Part shown: positions 8,889-17,779 of the stretch, piece by piece
Numbering within the stretch: the first letter of the stretch is position 1
Layout of the letters: the number at the start of each line of letters is the position of its first letter
Origin: JAHRAW01 sp965203265
GTDB lineage: Bacteria > Pseudomonadota > Gammaproteobacteria > Arenicellales > Poriferihabitantaceae
DNA: 64,000 nt
Direction: 5' to 3'
NCBI GenBank assembly: GCA_965203265.1
Contig: CBDBBV010000002.1
Coordinates: 1,426,001 to 1,490,000, forward strand
Position numbers and translations under genes: made by a program
Notes under the pieces: model-generated
Told to the model about the DNA's origin: nothing
The model's input: only the letters and a program-made list of their open reading frames with translations
Databases searched by the model: none

Positions 8889-9391
8889 TGGCGGACAACG
8901 CTCGTTCCTCGGTGGAGGCCAAGAAGGTCTATTTGAAGGACGCCTCGTTCGAGTCGCCGTCCAGCCCGAATATTTTCGCGTTGGGCGACATCAAGCCGAA
9001 ACTGGATGTGCAGATGACCATGACTCATCAGCGCATCGATCCGAAGCAGGATTATTACGAGGTGGTGCTGGCCACCACGGTAACCGCCATCCACGACGAC
9101 CAACGCACCCTGTTTCTGGCGGAAGTGCAGCAGGCCGGAATTTTCGAACTCTCCCACATTGCCGAGGAAAGCATCGAGGTCGTGCTGGAAACCGCCTGCC
9201 CCCATGTTCTATTGCCGTTCGCGCGGGAGTCGATGGCCAGTCTGGTGTCCAAGGGCGGCTTCCCCCAGCTGCTGATCAGCCCGATCAATTTTCAGGCGCT
9301 GTATCGGCAAAAGAAGGCCGGGCAGATGCGCGAGACTCAGTCCGCTCAGTCCGCTCCCGCCGCACCGGACGCAACTCCTCGACCAAACTAG
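8888..9391 (+). CDS. secB: Protein-export chaperone SecB
   Basis: 167 residues, normal length. SecB is a tetrameric cytoplasmic chaperone that holds preproteins unfolded and delivers them to SecA. Characteristic stretches are VYLKDASFESPSSPNIF near the N-terminus, LAEVQQAGIFEL in the middle, and PFARESMASLVSKGGFPQ leading into the ISPINFQALY strand. The tail is rich in Ser, Ala and Gln. The start at 8888 overlaps the rhodanese stop. gpsA follows 26 bases downstream in the same orientation. SecB may serve the several exported outer-membrane proteins encoded in this window. Confidence 0.95.
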   Translation: MADNARSSVEAKKVYLKDASFESPSSPNIFALGDIKPKLDVQMTMTHQRIDPKQDYYEVVLATTVTAIHDDQRTLFLAEVQQAGIFELSHIAEESIEVVLETACPHVLLPFARESMASLVSKGGFPQLLISPINFQALYRQKKAGQMRETQSAQSAPAAPDATPRPN

Positions 9392-9417
9392 GCGGAGGCC
9401 GCCTCGCACGCCCGACC

Positions 9418-10464
9418 ATGCCCACCCCACCCCATTCGGTTTCCGTCATCGGCGCCGGATCCTGGGGCACGGCGCTGGCGCTGGTGCTCGCCCACAACAT
9501 CGCCGTCGTGCGGCTATGGGGCAAGGACGCCGAGGAAATGGCGGACATGGCGCAACGGCGCTGCAACCGGCGCTACCTACCCGACGTCTCCTTCCCCGCC
9601 AACCTGCGGATCGCAACCGACTGGGACGAATTGATCGACGATCACCTGTGCTTCGTGTTGGCGGTGCCCAGCCACGCCTTTCGCGACTGCCTCGAATCCC
9701 TGCGTAGCCGCATCACCGCCGCTGGTAGATCGGCGGACGACGCCACCCTCATCTGGGGCACCAAGGGCTTCGACTCCGGCAGCGGACGATTGCTGAGCGA
9801 AGTGGTGGCGCAGGCGTTCAGCCGCACGGCCACCTCGGCGGCCATCTCCGGGCCGAGTTTCGCCGGAGAGACTGCGAAATTTCTGCCCACCGCCCTGACG
9901 CTGGCATGCCCCCGGCGAGCGGCGGCGGAACATCTAGCCAACTGGTTTCGCAACCCCACCACGCGGATTTACTTCAGCAGCGATCTGGTCGGCGTGCAGC
10001 TCGGCGGGGCGATCAAGAATGTGCTGGCCATCGCCGCCGGCATCAGCGACGGCCTCGGTTTCGGCGCCAACGCCCGAGCGGCCTTGATCACGCGCGGCTT
10101 GGCCGAGCTGACGCGACTCGGCGTGGCTCTCGGCGGACAGGCCGACACCTTCACCGGCCTCACCGGAGTCGGCGATCTGATACTGACCTGCACCGACGAC
10201 CAATCGCGCAACCGGAGATTCGGCATCGGCCTCGGCGAAGGCAGGTCGCGGCGGCAGGTGTGCGGGGAAATCGGGCAGGAGATCGAGGGCATCAACACCG
10301 CCGAGACGCTACACGCGATCAGCCGCGACCTCGGCGTGGAAATGCCGATTACCGAGCAGGTCTATCGCATCGTGCATCGGGGGCACGATCCCAAGCGGGC
10401 GGTGCAGGATTTGCTACAGCGCAATCCCAGAGCGGAGCACGATCGGGCACCGTCCGCCGGTTAG
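9418..10464 (+). CDS. gpsA: NAD(P)H-dependent glycerol-3-phosphate dehydrogenase
   Basis: 348 residues. GpsA reduces dihydroxyacetone phosphate to sn-glycerol 3-phosphate for phospholipid synthesis. The N-terminal nucleotide-binding motif is VIGAGSWGTALALVLA (residues about 9-24). The catalytic lysine lies in LGGAIKNVLAIAAGISDGL, and TFTGLTGVGDLILTC is a family signature. It is the last gene of the rhodanese-secB-gpsA set. Its stop overlaps the convergent hemJ stop by 4 bases. Confidence 0.95.
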   Translation: MPTPPHSVSVIGAGSWGTALALVLAHNIAVVRLWGKDAEEMADMAQRRCNRRYLPDVSFPANLRIATDWDELIDDHLCFVLAVPSHAFRDCLESLRSRITAAGRSADDATLIWGTKGFDSGSGRLLSEVVAQAFSRTATSAAISGPSFAGETAKFLPTALTLACPRRAAAEHLANWFRNPTTRIYFSSDLVGVQLGGAIKNVLAIAAGISDGLGFGANARAALITRGLAELTRLGVALGGQADTFTGLTGVGDLILTCTDDQSRNRRFGIGLGEGRSRRQVCGEIGQEIEGINTAETLHAISRDLGVEMPITEQVYRIVHRGHDPKRAVQDLLQRNPRAEHDRAPSAG

Positions 10465-10874
10465 AACGGCTTGACCACGGCGAGGATGATGATGGCGGTG
10501 AGCAGCACGGTGGGCACTTCGTTCATCCAGCGATAGTAGGTGGGCCCGTGGCGATTGCGCCCGTGGCGGAAATCGCGCAATTTGCGGTAGCACCAGATGT
10601 GATAGGCGACCACCAACGCCACCAGCCACAATTTCACGCTCAGCCAACTTCCGGAAAATCCATAACCGATCCACAGCCACGTCCCGAAGGCCAGCGTGAG
10701 TAGCGCGCCGGGGGTCATGATGGCCCAAAACAATCGGAGTTCCATGATGCGGAATCGCTCGAGGCTGGGCGGGTCGCTCGTTTGCGAATGGTATACATAC
10801 AGGCGCGGCAGGTAGAACAGTCCGGCGAACCAGGTGGTCATAAAGAGGATGTGGAGGGATTTGATCCAGAGCAT
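10461..10874 (-). CDS. hemJ: HemJ-type protoporphyrinogen oxidase (UPF0093)
   Basis: 137 residues with four predicted membrane helices. HemJ proteins oxidise protoporphyrinogen IX to protoporphyrin IX in haem synthesis when HemG or HemY is absent. Seen here: the N-terminal helix with the conserved histidine (MLWIKSLHILFMTTWFAGLFYLPRLYVYH), the conserved acidic RFRIME segment, and a C-terminal RWMNEVP motif. The length fits the family. It follows rsmI in the same orientation, with a gap of 65 bases, and overlaps gpsA tail to tail. Confidence 0.87.
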   Translation of the reverse strand: MLWIKSLHILFMTTWFAGLFYLPRLYVYHSQTSDPPSLERFRIMELRLFWAIMTPGALLTLAFGTWLWIGYGFSGSWLSVKLWLVALVVAYHIWCYRKLRDFRHGRNRHGPTYYRWMNEVPTVLLTAIIILAVVKPF

Positions 10875-10939
10875 CGGGGGAAGGCGTTGTATGGTCTCTT
10901 GGTTGGCGGGATTGTAAGGAGTTGTCGCGCCCGTGGGAA

Positions 10940-11797
10940 TCAGCTTCGCTCCTTGAGCCTCAAACCGATTTCGTACAACTCGTTGGTGCTTAGATCGAGA
11001 ATGCGCGCGGCGATGCGGCTGGCGAGTTTGAGGGGCATTTCCGCCATCAGCATCTGCATGATCTCCGCCGCCCGCCGCTCCTCGCCCCGGTCCCGGCTCC
11101 GAAGTTCGGGCGCGCCGCTTGCGATGAGGACGAATTCGCCCTTGCGGTGGCGCTCGTCGGCGGTGATGGTGGCCAACACCTCGGCCACCGTGCCGCAATA
11201 GAAGGTCTCGAATTTCTTGGTGATTTCCCGCGCCACGGTGATCGACCGGTCGCCACCGAAAACTTCCGCCATCGCCGCCAGCGTGGCGGCGATGCGGTGG
11301 CTGGATTCGTACAGCACCAGCGTGCGCGGCTCGTCTCGCAACGCCAGCAGGCGGCGCTTGCGAGACTCCGACTTGGCCGGCAGAAATCCCTCGAAGCAAA
11401 ACCGCGCAGCCGCCTGCCCCGAGGCGGACAACGCCGCAATCGCCGCACTGGCCCCCGGCACCGGCGTAACGGTGATCCCCGACTCGCGGGCGAGACTCAC
11501 CAGAAGATGCCCCGGATCGTTGATGAGGGGCGTGCCGGCATCGCTGATCAAGGCCAACTGCGCGCCGCCGTCAAGACGCCGCAACAACGGCGACAACTGC
11601 GCGCGCTCGTTGTGCTGATGAAACGATTTCACGGGAACGCGAATATCGAGGTGGCGCAGCAAAATGGCGGCGCGGCGCGTGTCCTCGGCGAGGATCAGAT
11701 CGACCTGCGCCAACACCTCCACCGCCCGCCGGGTAATGTCCGCGAGGTTGCCGATGGGGGTTGCCACCACGAACAGCATTCCCGTTTTGCGGTTCAT
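10940..11797 (-). CDS. rsmI: 16S rRNA 2'-O-ribose C1402 methyltransferase RsmI
   Basis: 285 residues. RsmI methylates the ribose of C1402 in 16S rRNA using SAM. Tetrapyrrole-methylase family motifs are visible: FVVATPIGNLADITRRA at the N-terminus, AEDTRRAAILL, ISDAGTPLINDPG, and VPGASAAIAALSASG. A C-terminal HTH-like tail ends with ELYEIGLRLKER. Two in-frame starts exist (11797 and 11779); most homologues start close to the second, MLFVVATPIG. The gene is divergent from lpoA, as is usual in gammaproteobacteria. Confidence 0.93.
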   Translation of the reverse strand: MNRKTGMLFVVATPIGNLADITRRAVEVLAQVDLILAEDTRRAAILLRHLDIRVPVKSFHQHNERAQLSPLLRRLDGGAQLALISDAGTPLINDPGHLLVSLARESGITVTPVPGASAAIAALSASGQAAARFCFEGFLPAKSESRKRRLLALRDEPRTLVLYESSHRIAATLAAMAEVFGGDRSITVAREITKKFETFYCGTVAEVLATITADERHRKGEFVLIASGAPELRSRDRGEERRAAEIMQMLMAEMPLKLASRIAARILDLSTNELYEIGLRLKERS

Positions 11798-11815
11798 GCG
11801 AGGGTCTCGTATACT
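11787..11815 (+). promoter_or_regulatory. Putative promoter of the lpoA-yraN-diaA-dolP operon
   Basis: TTGCGG (11787-11792), a 17-base spacer, and TATACT (11810-11815). The predicted transcription start falls on or next to the lpoA ATG at 11822, so the message may be leaderless. The boxes lie inside the first codons of the divergent rsmI. Confidence 0.45.
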
Positions 11816-11821
11816 TTCGCC

Positions 11822-13960
11822 ATGAATATCGAGATCGCATTGTATTGTTCCCCAAGCGGATATGCCACGACTGCCCGCGCCGCGCCGCGCCGGTTTTCCT
11901 CTGGCCGCGTCCTGCGCATTGTGGGCGCTCTGGCCGTCGTCGGCGTGCTGGCGTCGACGGCCGCCTGCGTTCCGGCGGCCTACATCCACCCGACCGGTAG
12001 CCCGAAAGTGGTGGACGCGACGGGGGAGGCGGCAGCGGCAGCGGCGCGCGAGGGCCAAACGCCCGAAGCGACTGCGGTAGTTGAGGAAGCGCAACCGGCC
12101 ATCGCCCACGCCATCGATCGCGAGCAGCGCATCATTCCGGCGGACGATCCGCGCGCGCTGGCGCAGCAGGCCGAGGAAGTACCGGCGGATCAGGCGGCCT
12201 CCCTGCTGCTGCCGGCGATCGCCGGATACATCGAATCGAGCCAGCTGGACGCCGCGCAAACCCTGATCGAAGAAACGCACGGCAAGCAGATGACCGCCAG
12301 CCAACGGCAAACCCTGCAACTGCACGAGGCGCAACTGGCGCAGGCTCGGAACAACCACGAGCACGCCGTCGAATTGCTGCGCCGCCTGGAGGAATCGTCG
12401 CCAAACGCCGCTGCCGACTCCAAGCTGCTGCTCATGCTGGCCGACTCCCAACAATCTCTGCGGCGCTACGGCGTGGCGGTGGAGACCTTGTTGCAGCGAG
12501 ACGGATTGCTGGAGCAGGCCGAGCGAATCGCCAATCAGCAGCGCATACTCACCCTGCTCGGCTCCCTCGACTCCCTCTCCCTGTCGCTGTTGCGGGAAAA
12601 CCCCGCCGACGACGCCATCGAAGGCTGGATCGCACTGCGCGAAATACTGAGCATCGATCCGCTCACCCAGCGGTTGGCGGAAATACGGCAATGGCGCGCG
12701 CGCTACGGCGGACACCCGGCGGAATTGGTGCTGGCGCAGCGCCTGTTGGCCGATTCGTCGGTTCACTACAAGCACATCGCCGTGTTGCTGCCGCTGACCT
12801 CGGCGTTCGGGCGGGACGCGCAGGCGTTCTACGAGGGATTCATGGCGGCTCGCGATGAAGACATTTCAGCCTACCGCGCCTCGGTGAGTTTGCACGACAT
12901 CGGCGAGGATCCGGCGCTGGTGGCGGCGTATTATCAGGCCGCGGTCGCCGCCGACGCCGATTTCGTGGTGGGCCCGCTGGGACGGCGGGCGGTGGGCGCG
13001 CTTCTCTCCGCCGCGCCGCCGGAATTGCCGACTCTGGTGATCGGCACCATCCCGCAGGAGAAAAGCGCGCCGAATCTGTACGGCATCAGCCTATCTCCGG
13101 AGCAGGAGGCGGCTCAAGCGGCGGCGCGGGCGTTTGCCGACGGCCATCGGCAGGCGGGCATTTTCGCCAGCGATTCCGAGTGGGGGCGGCGGGTGGCGAA
13201 CGCCTTCGCCGCCGAGTGGGAGGCGCGCGGCGGCACGCTGGTGGACAACGCGACCTTCCCGCGAGACATTGCCGACCACGCTCAGGTCATCCGCAAACTG
13301 CTCGGCTTGAACGAGAGCATCGCGCGCGCGCGCATTCTGGAGGCGCGGCTGGGGGTCGATATGCAATTCACCCCGCGACGACGGGACGATCTCGACTTCC
13401 TGTTCCTCGCCGCCAACGCCGGCCAAGCGCGGCTGCTGGCGCCGCAGATTCGGTTTTTTCAGGCGCATGATCTGGCACTGTACGCCACCTCGACCGTATA
13501 CAGCGGCAAACCCGACCCGGCCACCGACGCCGATCTGGACGGCATCATCTTCGGCGACATGAATTGGATGCTGGACGCCGCAATCGTGGCGCAAGCGGAA
13601 CCCGCCTCCGGAGAAGGGGAAGGCGAAGGCGCGACCATCCAACCTCCGGCGGCGCTGCCGCCCGCCACTGCACATGAGCATGAGCCTGAGCATGAGCGGG
13701 CGTCGAGCCCGTATCACCACACCGAGCGCGATCGGCTGTACGCTCTCGGACTGGAAAGCTACCGGCTGATTCCGGCGCTCGACACACTGCGCAACAACCA
13801 CTGGCGGCGCTATTCCGGCACGGCCATGGACATCAGCGTGCAGGCGGATGGGAATGCCCTGCGGCATCTCGCTTGGGCGCGTTTCGAGCAGGGCTTGCCC
13901 GTGCCGCTGCCGACGACCCTCGGCGAGCGACCCAACCGCGAGCGCAAGAGCGAGCGATGA
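11822..13960 (+). CDS. lpoA: LpoA/LppC-family penicillin-binding protein activator
   Basis: 712 residues. LpoA is an outer-membrane lipoprotein that activates the class A synthase PBP1a. A hydrophobic stretch is followed by a lipobox-like cysteine (GVLASTAAC, about residue 49). The N-terminal half is helical and TPR-like; the C-terminal half resembles periplasmic-binding-protein folds (HIAVLLPLTSAFGRDAQAFYEGF, ADFVVGPLGRRAV). A low-complexity His/Glu stretch (HEHEPEHE, about residue 620) interrupts the C-terminal lobe. The signal peptide has a long N-region of about 30 residues. It starts the lpoA-yraN-diaA-dolP block and overlaps yraN by 4 bases (ATGA). Confidence 0.87.
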   Translation: MNIEIALYCSPSGYATTARAAPRRFSSGRVLRIVGALAVVGVLASTAACVPAAYIHPTGSPKVVDATGEAAAAAAREGQTPEATAVVEEAQPAIAHAIDREQRIIPADDPRALAQQAEEVPADQAASLLLPAIAGYIESSQLDAAQTLIEETHGKQMTASQRQTLQLHEAQLAQARNNHEHAVELLRRLEESSPNAAADSKLLLMLADSQQSLRRYGVAVETLLQRDGLLEQAERIANQQRILTLLGSLDSLSLSLLRENPADDAIEGWIALREILSIDPLTQRLAEIRQWRARYGGHPAELVLAQRLLADSSVHYKHIAVLLPLTSAFGRDAQAFYEGFMAARDEDISAYRASVSLHDIGEDPALVAAYYQAAVAADADFVVGPLGRRAVGALLSAAPPELPTLVIGTIPQEKSAPNLYGISLSPEQEAAQAAARAFADGHRQAGIFASDSEWGRRVANAFAAEWEARGGTLVDNATFPRDIADHAQVIRKLLGLNESIARARILEARLGVDMQFTPRRRDDLDFLFLAANAGQARLLAPQIRFFQAHDLALYATSTVYSGKPDPATDADLDGIIFGDMNWMLDAAIVAQAEPASGEGEGEGATIQPPAALPPATAHEHEPEHERASSPYHHTERDRLYALGLESYRLIPALDTLRNNHWRRYSGTAMDISVQADGNALRHLAWARFEQGLPVPLPTTLGERPNRERKSER

Positions 13961-14334
13961 ATTCGAATTTGCCCCTGCCGCCGCATCTGCATCGCGGCGT
14001 GGATGCGGAAAAGGCGGCGCTGAAGTATTTGCAGTCGAACGGCCTGCGGCTGCTGGCGCGCAACTATCGCTGTGCCGGCGGTGAACTGGATCTGGTGATG
14101 CTGGAGCGGCAGGAACTGGTTTTCGTGGAAGTGCGCTACCGCAGTTCCCAGCAATTCGGCGGCGCGCTGCCCAGCGTGGATGCCGACAAGCAACAGAAAC
14201 TGCGGCACTCCGGCGAGGCATTCTTGCAAGAGCATCCGCGCCAGCCCTACGCAGCCTGCCGTTTCGATGTGGTGGCGGTCAGCGGCGACGCCCCGAAATA
14301 TCGCATCGACTGGATTCGCGACGCATTTTCATGA
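13957..14334 (+). CDS. yraN: YraN/UPF0102 endonuclease-like protein
   Basis: 125 residues. UPF0102 proteins have a PD-(D/E)XK nuclease-like fold and no established role. The core is visible: AEKAALKYLQSNGLRLLARNYRC, then GGELDLVMLERQELVFVEVRYR, carrying the E-x-D and E-V-(R/K) positions. The usual lysine of the FVEVK motif is arginine here. It is coupled to lpoA upstream (ATGA overlap) and to diaA downstream (ATGA overlap), the standard gammaproteobacterial order. Confidence 0.9.
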   Translation: MNSNLPLPPHLHRGVDAEKAALKYLQSNGLRLLARNYRCAGGELDLVMLERQELVFVEVRYRSSQQFGGALPSVDADKQQKLRHSGEAFLQEHPRQPYAACRFDVVAVSGDAPKYRIDWIRDAFS

Positions 14335-14981
14335 ACAATTCCGCCATGAACCCAGCCGCGCGCGTGGACGCGCTATTTGCCGACAGCATCCGCTCGATCG
14401 AAACTGCCCGGCGGGAATTGGGCGAGGTGGTCGCCGAGGCCGCCCTAGCACTCGCGGATACCCTCGAAAACGGCGGCAAGATACTGATCTGCGGCAACGG
14501 CGGTTCCGCCAGCGACAGTTTGCATTTCTCCAGCGAACTGGTGAATAAATTTCACCGCGTGCGGCGGCCGCTGGCGGCCATCAGTCTGGCCACCGATGTT
14601 TCCACCCTGACTTCCATCGCCAACGACGAGAGTTACGATGCGGTGTTCGCCAAGCAGGTGGAAGCGCTTGGGCGGCGCGGCGATGTGTTGGTGGTGATCA
14701 CTTCCTCGGGCAACTCGCCGAATCTGATTCAAGCGGTACGCGCCGCTCAGGCCAACGATATTCGCTGCATCGCCCTGAACGGTCAGGGCGGGGGGGCACT
14801 CTCGCCGCTATTGAGTGGGCGCGGGCGCGACATCGACATCGTGGTGGCCGCGCGCTCCACCGCCAGAGTGCAGGAGATTCACGCTATAATCATCCACGCA
14901 TTTTGCGAATTGATCGATCATCAACTTTTCGGAGAAATCCAACCATGCCCATCCAACCCGGCGCAACATCGCGCGCCCTGA
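14331..14981 (+). CDS. diaA: DiaA / GmhA-like SIS-domain phosphosugar isomerase
   Basis: 216 residues, a SIS domain with LICGNGGSASDSLHFSSELVNKF and VLVVITSSGNSPNLIQAVRAA. DiaA binds DnaA and helps time replication initiation; GmhA isomerises sedoheptulose 7-phosphate for LPS heptose. The position between yraN and dolP argues for DiaA. A heptose-adenylyltransferase-like gene 600 bases downstream keeps GmhA possible. Two ATGs (14331, 14346) are in frame; 14331 overlaps the yraN stop. The 3' end overlaps dolP by 37 bases, giving a C-terminus somewhat longer than usual. Confidence 0.82.
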   Translation: MNNSAMNPAARVDALFADSIRSIETARRELGEVVAEAALALADTLENGGKILICGNGGSASDSLHFSSELVNKFHRVRRPLAAISLATDVSTLTSIANDESYDAVFAKQVEALGRRGDVLVVITSSGNSPNLIQAVRAAQANDIRCIALNGQGGGALSPLLSGRGRDIDIVVAARSTARVQEIHAIIIHAFCELIDHQLFGEIQPCPSNPAQHRAP

Positions 14982-15538
14982 CCTTTCTCCTACTGACGGC
15001 ATTATTGCCGCTGAGCGGCTGTGTCCCGCTGCTCGCCGTAGCCACGGTGACCGCGGTGGATGTTTCGCTGGATCGCCGCACACCGGGACGATTTCTCGAT
15101 GACAACGCGCTCGAGCTGAAACTGCGCGACATGTTCGTGGCGGACGAAACCCTCGGAAGCGATGTGAACATAAGCGTTACCTCGGTCAACGGCGTGGTCC
15201 TGCTGACCGGCGAGGTGAACAGCGATGCCCAACGCCAACGCGCGGGCGAACTGGCGGAAGCGAATACGGAAACCCGCAAGGTGGTGAACGAACTCCAACT
15301 GGCCGGCAAAACCAACATATCCAGCCGCATCAACGACTCGTGGATCACCGTCAAGGCCAAGGCGAAACTGGTCAAGGTCGAGAACCTGTCGGCCTCGCTG
15401 GTGAAGGTAGTCACCGAGCAAGGCAAGGTATATCTGTTGGGCTTGGTAACCCGCGCCGAGGCCGATGCCGCGGTAGAGGCCATCAGTACGGTCAAGGGCG
15501 TAACCCACATCGTCAAGGTCTTCGAGTACATTGAGTAA
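14945..15538 (+). CDS. dolP: BON-domain outer-membrane lipoprotein DolP (YraP)
   Basis: 197 residues. A signal peptide with lipobox (LLPLSGC, cysteine about residue 24) is followed by two BON domains (about 50-115 and 125-195, each with the pattern V.VT...G.V.L.G.V). DolP-type lipoproteins support outer-membrane integrity and BAM function. A clear GGAGAA lies 8 bases before the ATG, inside the overlapping end of diaA. It is the last gene of the lpoA-yraN-diaA-dolP block. Confidence 0.9.
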   Translation: MPIQPGATSRALTFLLLTALLPLSGCVPLLAVATVTAVDVSLDRRTPGRFLDDNALELKLRDMFVADETLGSDVNISVTSVNGVVLLTGEVNSDAQRQRAGELAEANTETRKVVNELQLAGKTNISSRINDSWITVKAKAKLVKVENLSASLVKVVTEQGKVYLLGLVTRAEADAAVEAISTVKGVTHIVKVFEYIE

Positions 15539-15589
15539 GCCACTGGGCGGTAGCGCCCGCCGTTGTCAGGACTCCGAGACGGGGGCGGC

Positions 15590-16084
15590 GTGAGTCGAGC
15601 CGTACCCATCCAGCGGAAAATCCATGATCCCGCCGGCGAGGTCGGGTTGGACGAGTGGATCGCCGGTTTCCCCCGCCCGCTGGTGTTCACCAACGGCTGT
15701 TTCGATATTCTCCATCGCGGCCATGTCTGCTATCTGGAACAGGCCGCCGCGTTGGGCGCGACCCTGCTGGTGGGCGTGAACAGCGACGAATCGGTGCGCC
15801 GGCTGGGCAAGGGGCCGAGCCGGCCGATCAACCCGTTGGCGGATCGCATGGCGTTACTGGCCGCGCTCGCCTCGGTGGACGGGGTAGTCGCCTACGATCG
15901 CGCAACCCCCCGCGAATTGATCTCCCGAATCAAGCCGGATCATCTGGTGAAGGGCGGCGACTGGCCACCCGAACGGATCATCGGCGGCAGGGAGGTGCTG
16001 CAACGGGGCGGGCAGGTGCACTCGCTCAAATTCCAGTTCGAGAGATCGACTTCGGAGTTGTTGGAGCGAATTCGTTCGGGTTAG
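15590..16084 (+). CDS. rfaE2: RfaE2-type heptose 1-phosphate adenylyltransferase
   Basis: 164 residues. It corresponds to the C-terminal nucleotidyltransferase half of HldE: TNGCFDILHRGHVCYLEQA contains the HxGH motif, followed by LLVGVNSDESVRRLGKGPSRPINPLADR. The family adds AMP to D-glycero-beta-D-manno-heptose 1-phosphate for LPS core synthesis. The kinase half is absent, so this is the stand-alone form. The start is the GTG at 15590; there is no ATG before the conserved domain. It overlaps the convergent VOC gene by 4 bases. Confidence 0.85.
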   Translation: MSRAVPIQRKIHDPAGEVGLDEWIAGFPRPLVFTNGCFDILHRGHVCYLEQAAALGATLLVGVNSDESVRRLGKGPSRPINPLADRMALLAALASVDGVVAYDRATPRELISRIKPDHLVKGGDWPPERIIGGREVLQRGGQVHSLKFQFERSTSELLERIRSG

Positions 16085-16455
16085 TCGGGTTGGGGCGCGG
16101 TGCCGATGTCCGACCACACCGCATACTCGTTGCCGCAGGGATCGGCGAAATGGAAACGGCGTCCGCCGGGGAACGAGAACGCGGGCTTGAGGATGGTGCC
16201 GCCGGCCTTCTCGATTTTTGCCTGAGTGCCCGCCAAATCCTCGCTGTAGAAAACCACTAGGACGCTGCCGTTGCGGGTGGTGGAATGCAAATCGGATTTG
16301 AAGAAACCGCCGTCGATGCCTGCGTAGGAGAAGGCGGTGTATTCTGGGCCGTAATCAACGAACGACCAGTTGAATACTTTGGTGAAGAATGTTTTGACCG
16401 CGGTTAGGTTGGTTGCGGGGAATTCGAGGTAGTTGATTTTTTCGTGGTGGTTCAT
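16081..16455 (-). CDS. Glyoxalase/VOC family protein
   Basis: 124 residues starting MNHHEKINYLEFPATNLTAVKTFFTKVFNW, the standard opening of the single-domain VOC (glyoxalase/bleomycin resistance/dioxygenase) fold. The C-terminal part, AGGTILKPAFSFPGGRRFHFADPCGNEYAVW, also fits the family. Substrate unknown. It lies downstream of mcrC in the same direction with a 22-base gap, but its GC-rich composition matches the host genome, not the mcrBC genes. Confidence 0.85.
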   Translation of the reverse strand: MNHHEKINYLEFPATNLTAVKTFFTKVFNWSFVDYGPEYTAFSYAGIDGGFFKSDLHSTTRNGSVLVVFYSEDLAGTQAKIEKAGGTILKPAFSFPGGRRFHFADPCGNEYAVWSDIGTAPQPD

Positions 16456-16477
16456 TGGGTGTGGTTTTGTTGGGGGA

Positions 16478-17779
16478 TCAGGCGGCTCTTTCTTGGGTTG
16501 CACCATTCGGGTTGAACAGCTCGGCGAGGGGATTGTGTTCCACAGCGAGATTCAGCGGGAAGACGGTCAGGCGCAATCCCTCTTCGTATTCATATACCAA
16601 TCGCTCGTCGAATTTCCGGTTACGAGGATACAGCAAGTACAGTTCAGGCGCAACGCCTTCCTGTGCTTGATATTTCTTACCGTAGGCATACATCTGGTAT
16701 AGGTCGGATTGACTGATGTCGTTATGAATTTTGTCGCGCGCCAGATGTTTCCACTTGGCGTCCATCACGCGGCATTCCTTCTCGCCACACCGAGCCACGA
16801 TGTCGGGTTTCAATTGAAATTCCGATTTGCCCTGAGGATTTTTCCCCATCAAGTAATAACGGCTTTCTTGGGCGCGCACTTCCCAGCCGGTTTCGGCGCC
16901 CGCCATCTTGGCGAGATGCGTTACATAACCCTCGAAGATTTTCTCCATCGGAAACAACAATGCAAGCGCATGGTGTCTGTCCTGCCAAGTGGTCGGGGAC
17001 ATGCCTTTGAGGAACAACCGTGCCCACGGTAACAGACGGTTGTACAGGGGCATCGTGCGATCAATGCGGGCGCGCGCCAAGTCGGCGTCGATGTTGGCGG
17101 ATGCGGGGATGTTTTCAAAATGGAGTAACGATTTGTAAATGCGTCGCAGGCTGTTTTCGCTGGCGCTCAGCCGTTGCAACCGCAACAGGGTGGATTTGAA
17201 TAGCCGGTTGATCGGGCGATTTTCCGAGAATATCTGGTAGCGCACATAAAATCTCTCCTTGTGAAACAGGTTGCGGCGCAGATTTCCGGCAATCAACAGT
17301 TTGCCTTTGAGGGCGTGGCGATTTTCCTCGACCTCGTTGTAGGCGCGAGCGAGTCCGCGACGGGTGAGTTCGTGCATGTCGTGGAGAAACATTTCGATGA
17401 ATGCCTCCAACAGCGGAAAGTTTTTCAGCGCGCGAACATCTGCGGAATTGAAGCGTCGGCAGGGGCCGTTTCGCCAATGGCGTAGCATTTGTAGGAAGAT
17501 TTCTCGTTCCTGCGTTTCATCTGGATCGCGATCCAGTTCAACCTTCGGGAGGATTTCGATGGTCGTGCCTTGGCGGGTTTGCAATACGCCAACATAGTTG
17601 ATCGCGCGTATTGTTTTGTCGCCTACATCCATGACTTTCCGGTTTTCGGATTCGGAGTCGTGCAAAACATAGTCGCGAATCGCCTTCCATTCCAAATGAG
17701 ACACCTGTTTATCGCCGGAATCCCATTTTTCGGAGCCCAGGGTTTGATATTCACGAAGGAGTATGGTTTTCCGCGTCAT
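16478..17779 (-). CDS. mcrC: McrC-like nuclease subunit of a McrBC restriction system
   Basis: 433 residues. In McrBC systems the GTP-driven McrB ring translocates DNA and McrC supplies the PD-(D/E)XK nuclease that cuts methylated DNA. The N-terminal beta domain includes INYVGVLQTRQGTTIEILPKV. The nuclease core is FQLKPDIVARCGEKECRVMDAKWK (aspartate about residue 327, DAK about 340). The start at 17779 (MTRKTILLREY) overlaps mcrB by 29 bases; the frame remains open further upstream without homology support. Composition is more AT-rich than in flanking housekeeping genes. Confidence 0.9.
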   Translation of the reverse strand: MTRKTILLREYQTLGSEKWDSGDKQVSHLEWKAIRDYVLHDSESENRKVMDVGDKTIRAINYVGVLQTRQGTTIEILPKVELDRDPDETQEREIFLQMLRHWRNGPCRRFNSADVRALKNFPLLEAFIEMFLHDMHELTRRGLARAYNEVEENRHALKGKLLIAGNLRRNLFHKERFYVRYQIFSENRPINRLFKSTLLRLQRLSASENSLRRIYKSLLHFENIPASANIDADLARARIDRTMPLYNRLLPWARLFLKGMSPTTWQDRHHALALLFPMEKIFEGYVTHLAKMAGAETGWEVRAQESRYYLMGKNPQGKSEFQLKPDIVARCGEKECRVMDAKWKHLARDKIHNDISQSDLYQMYAYGKKYQAQEGVAPELYLLYPRNRKFDERLVYEYEEGLRLTVFPLNLAVEHNPLAELFNPNGATQERAA

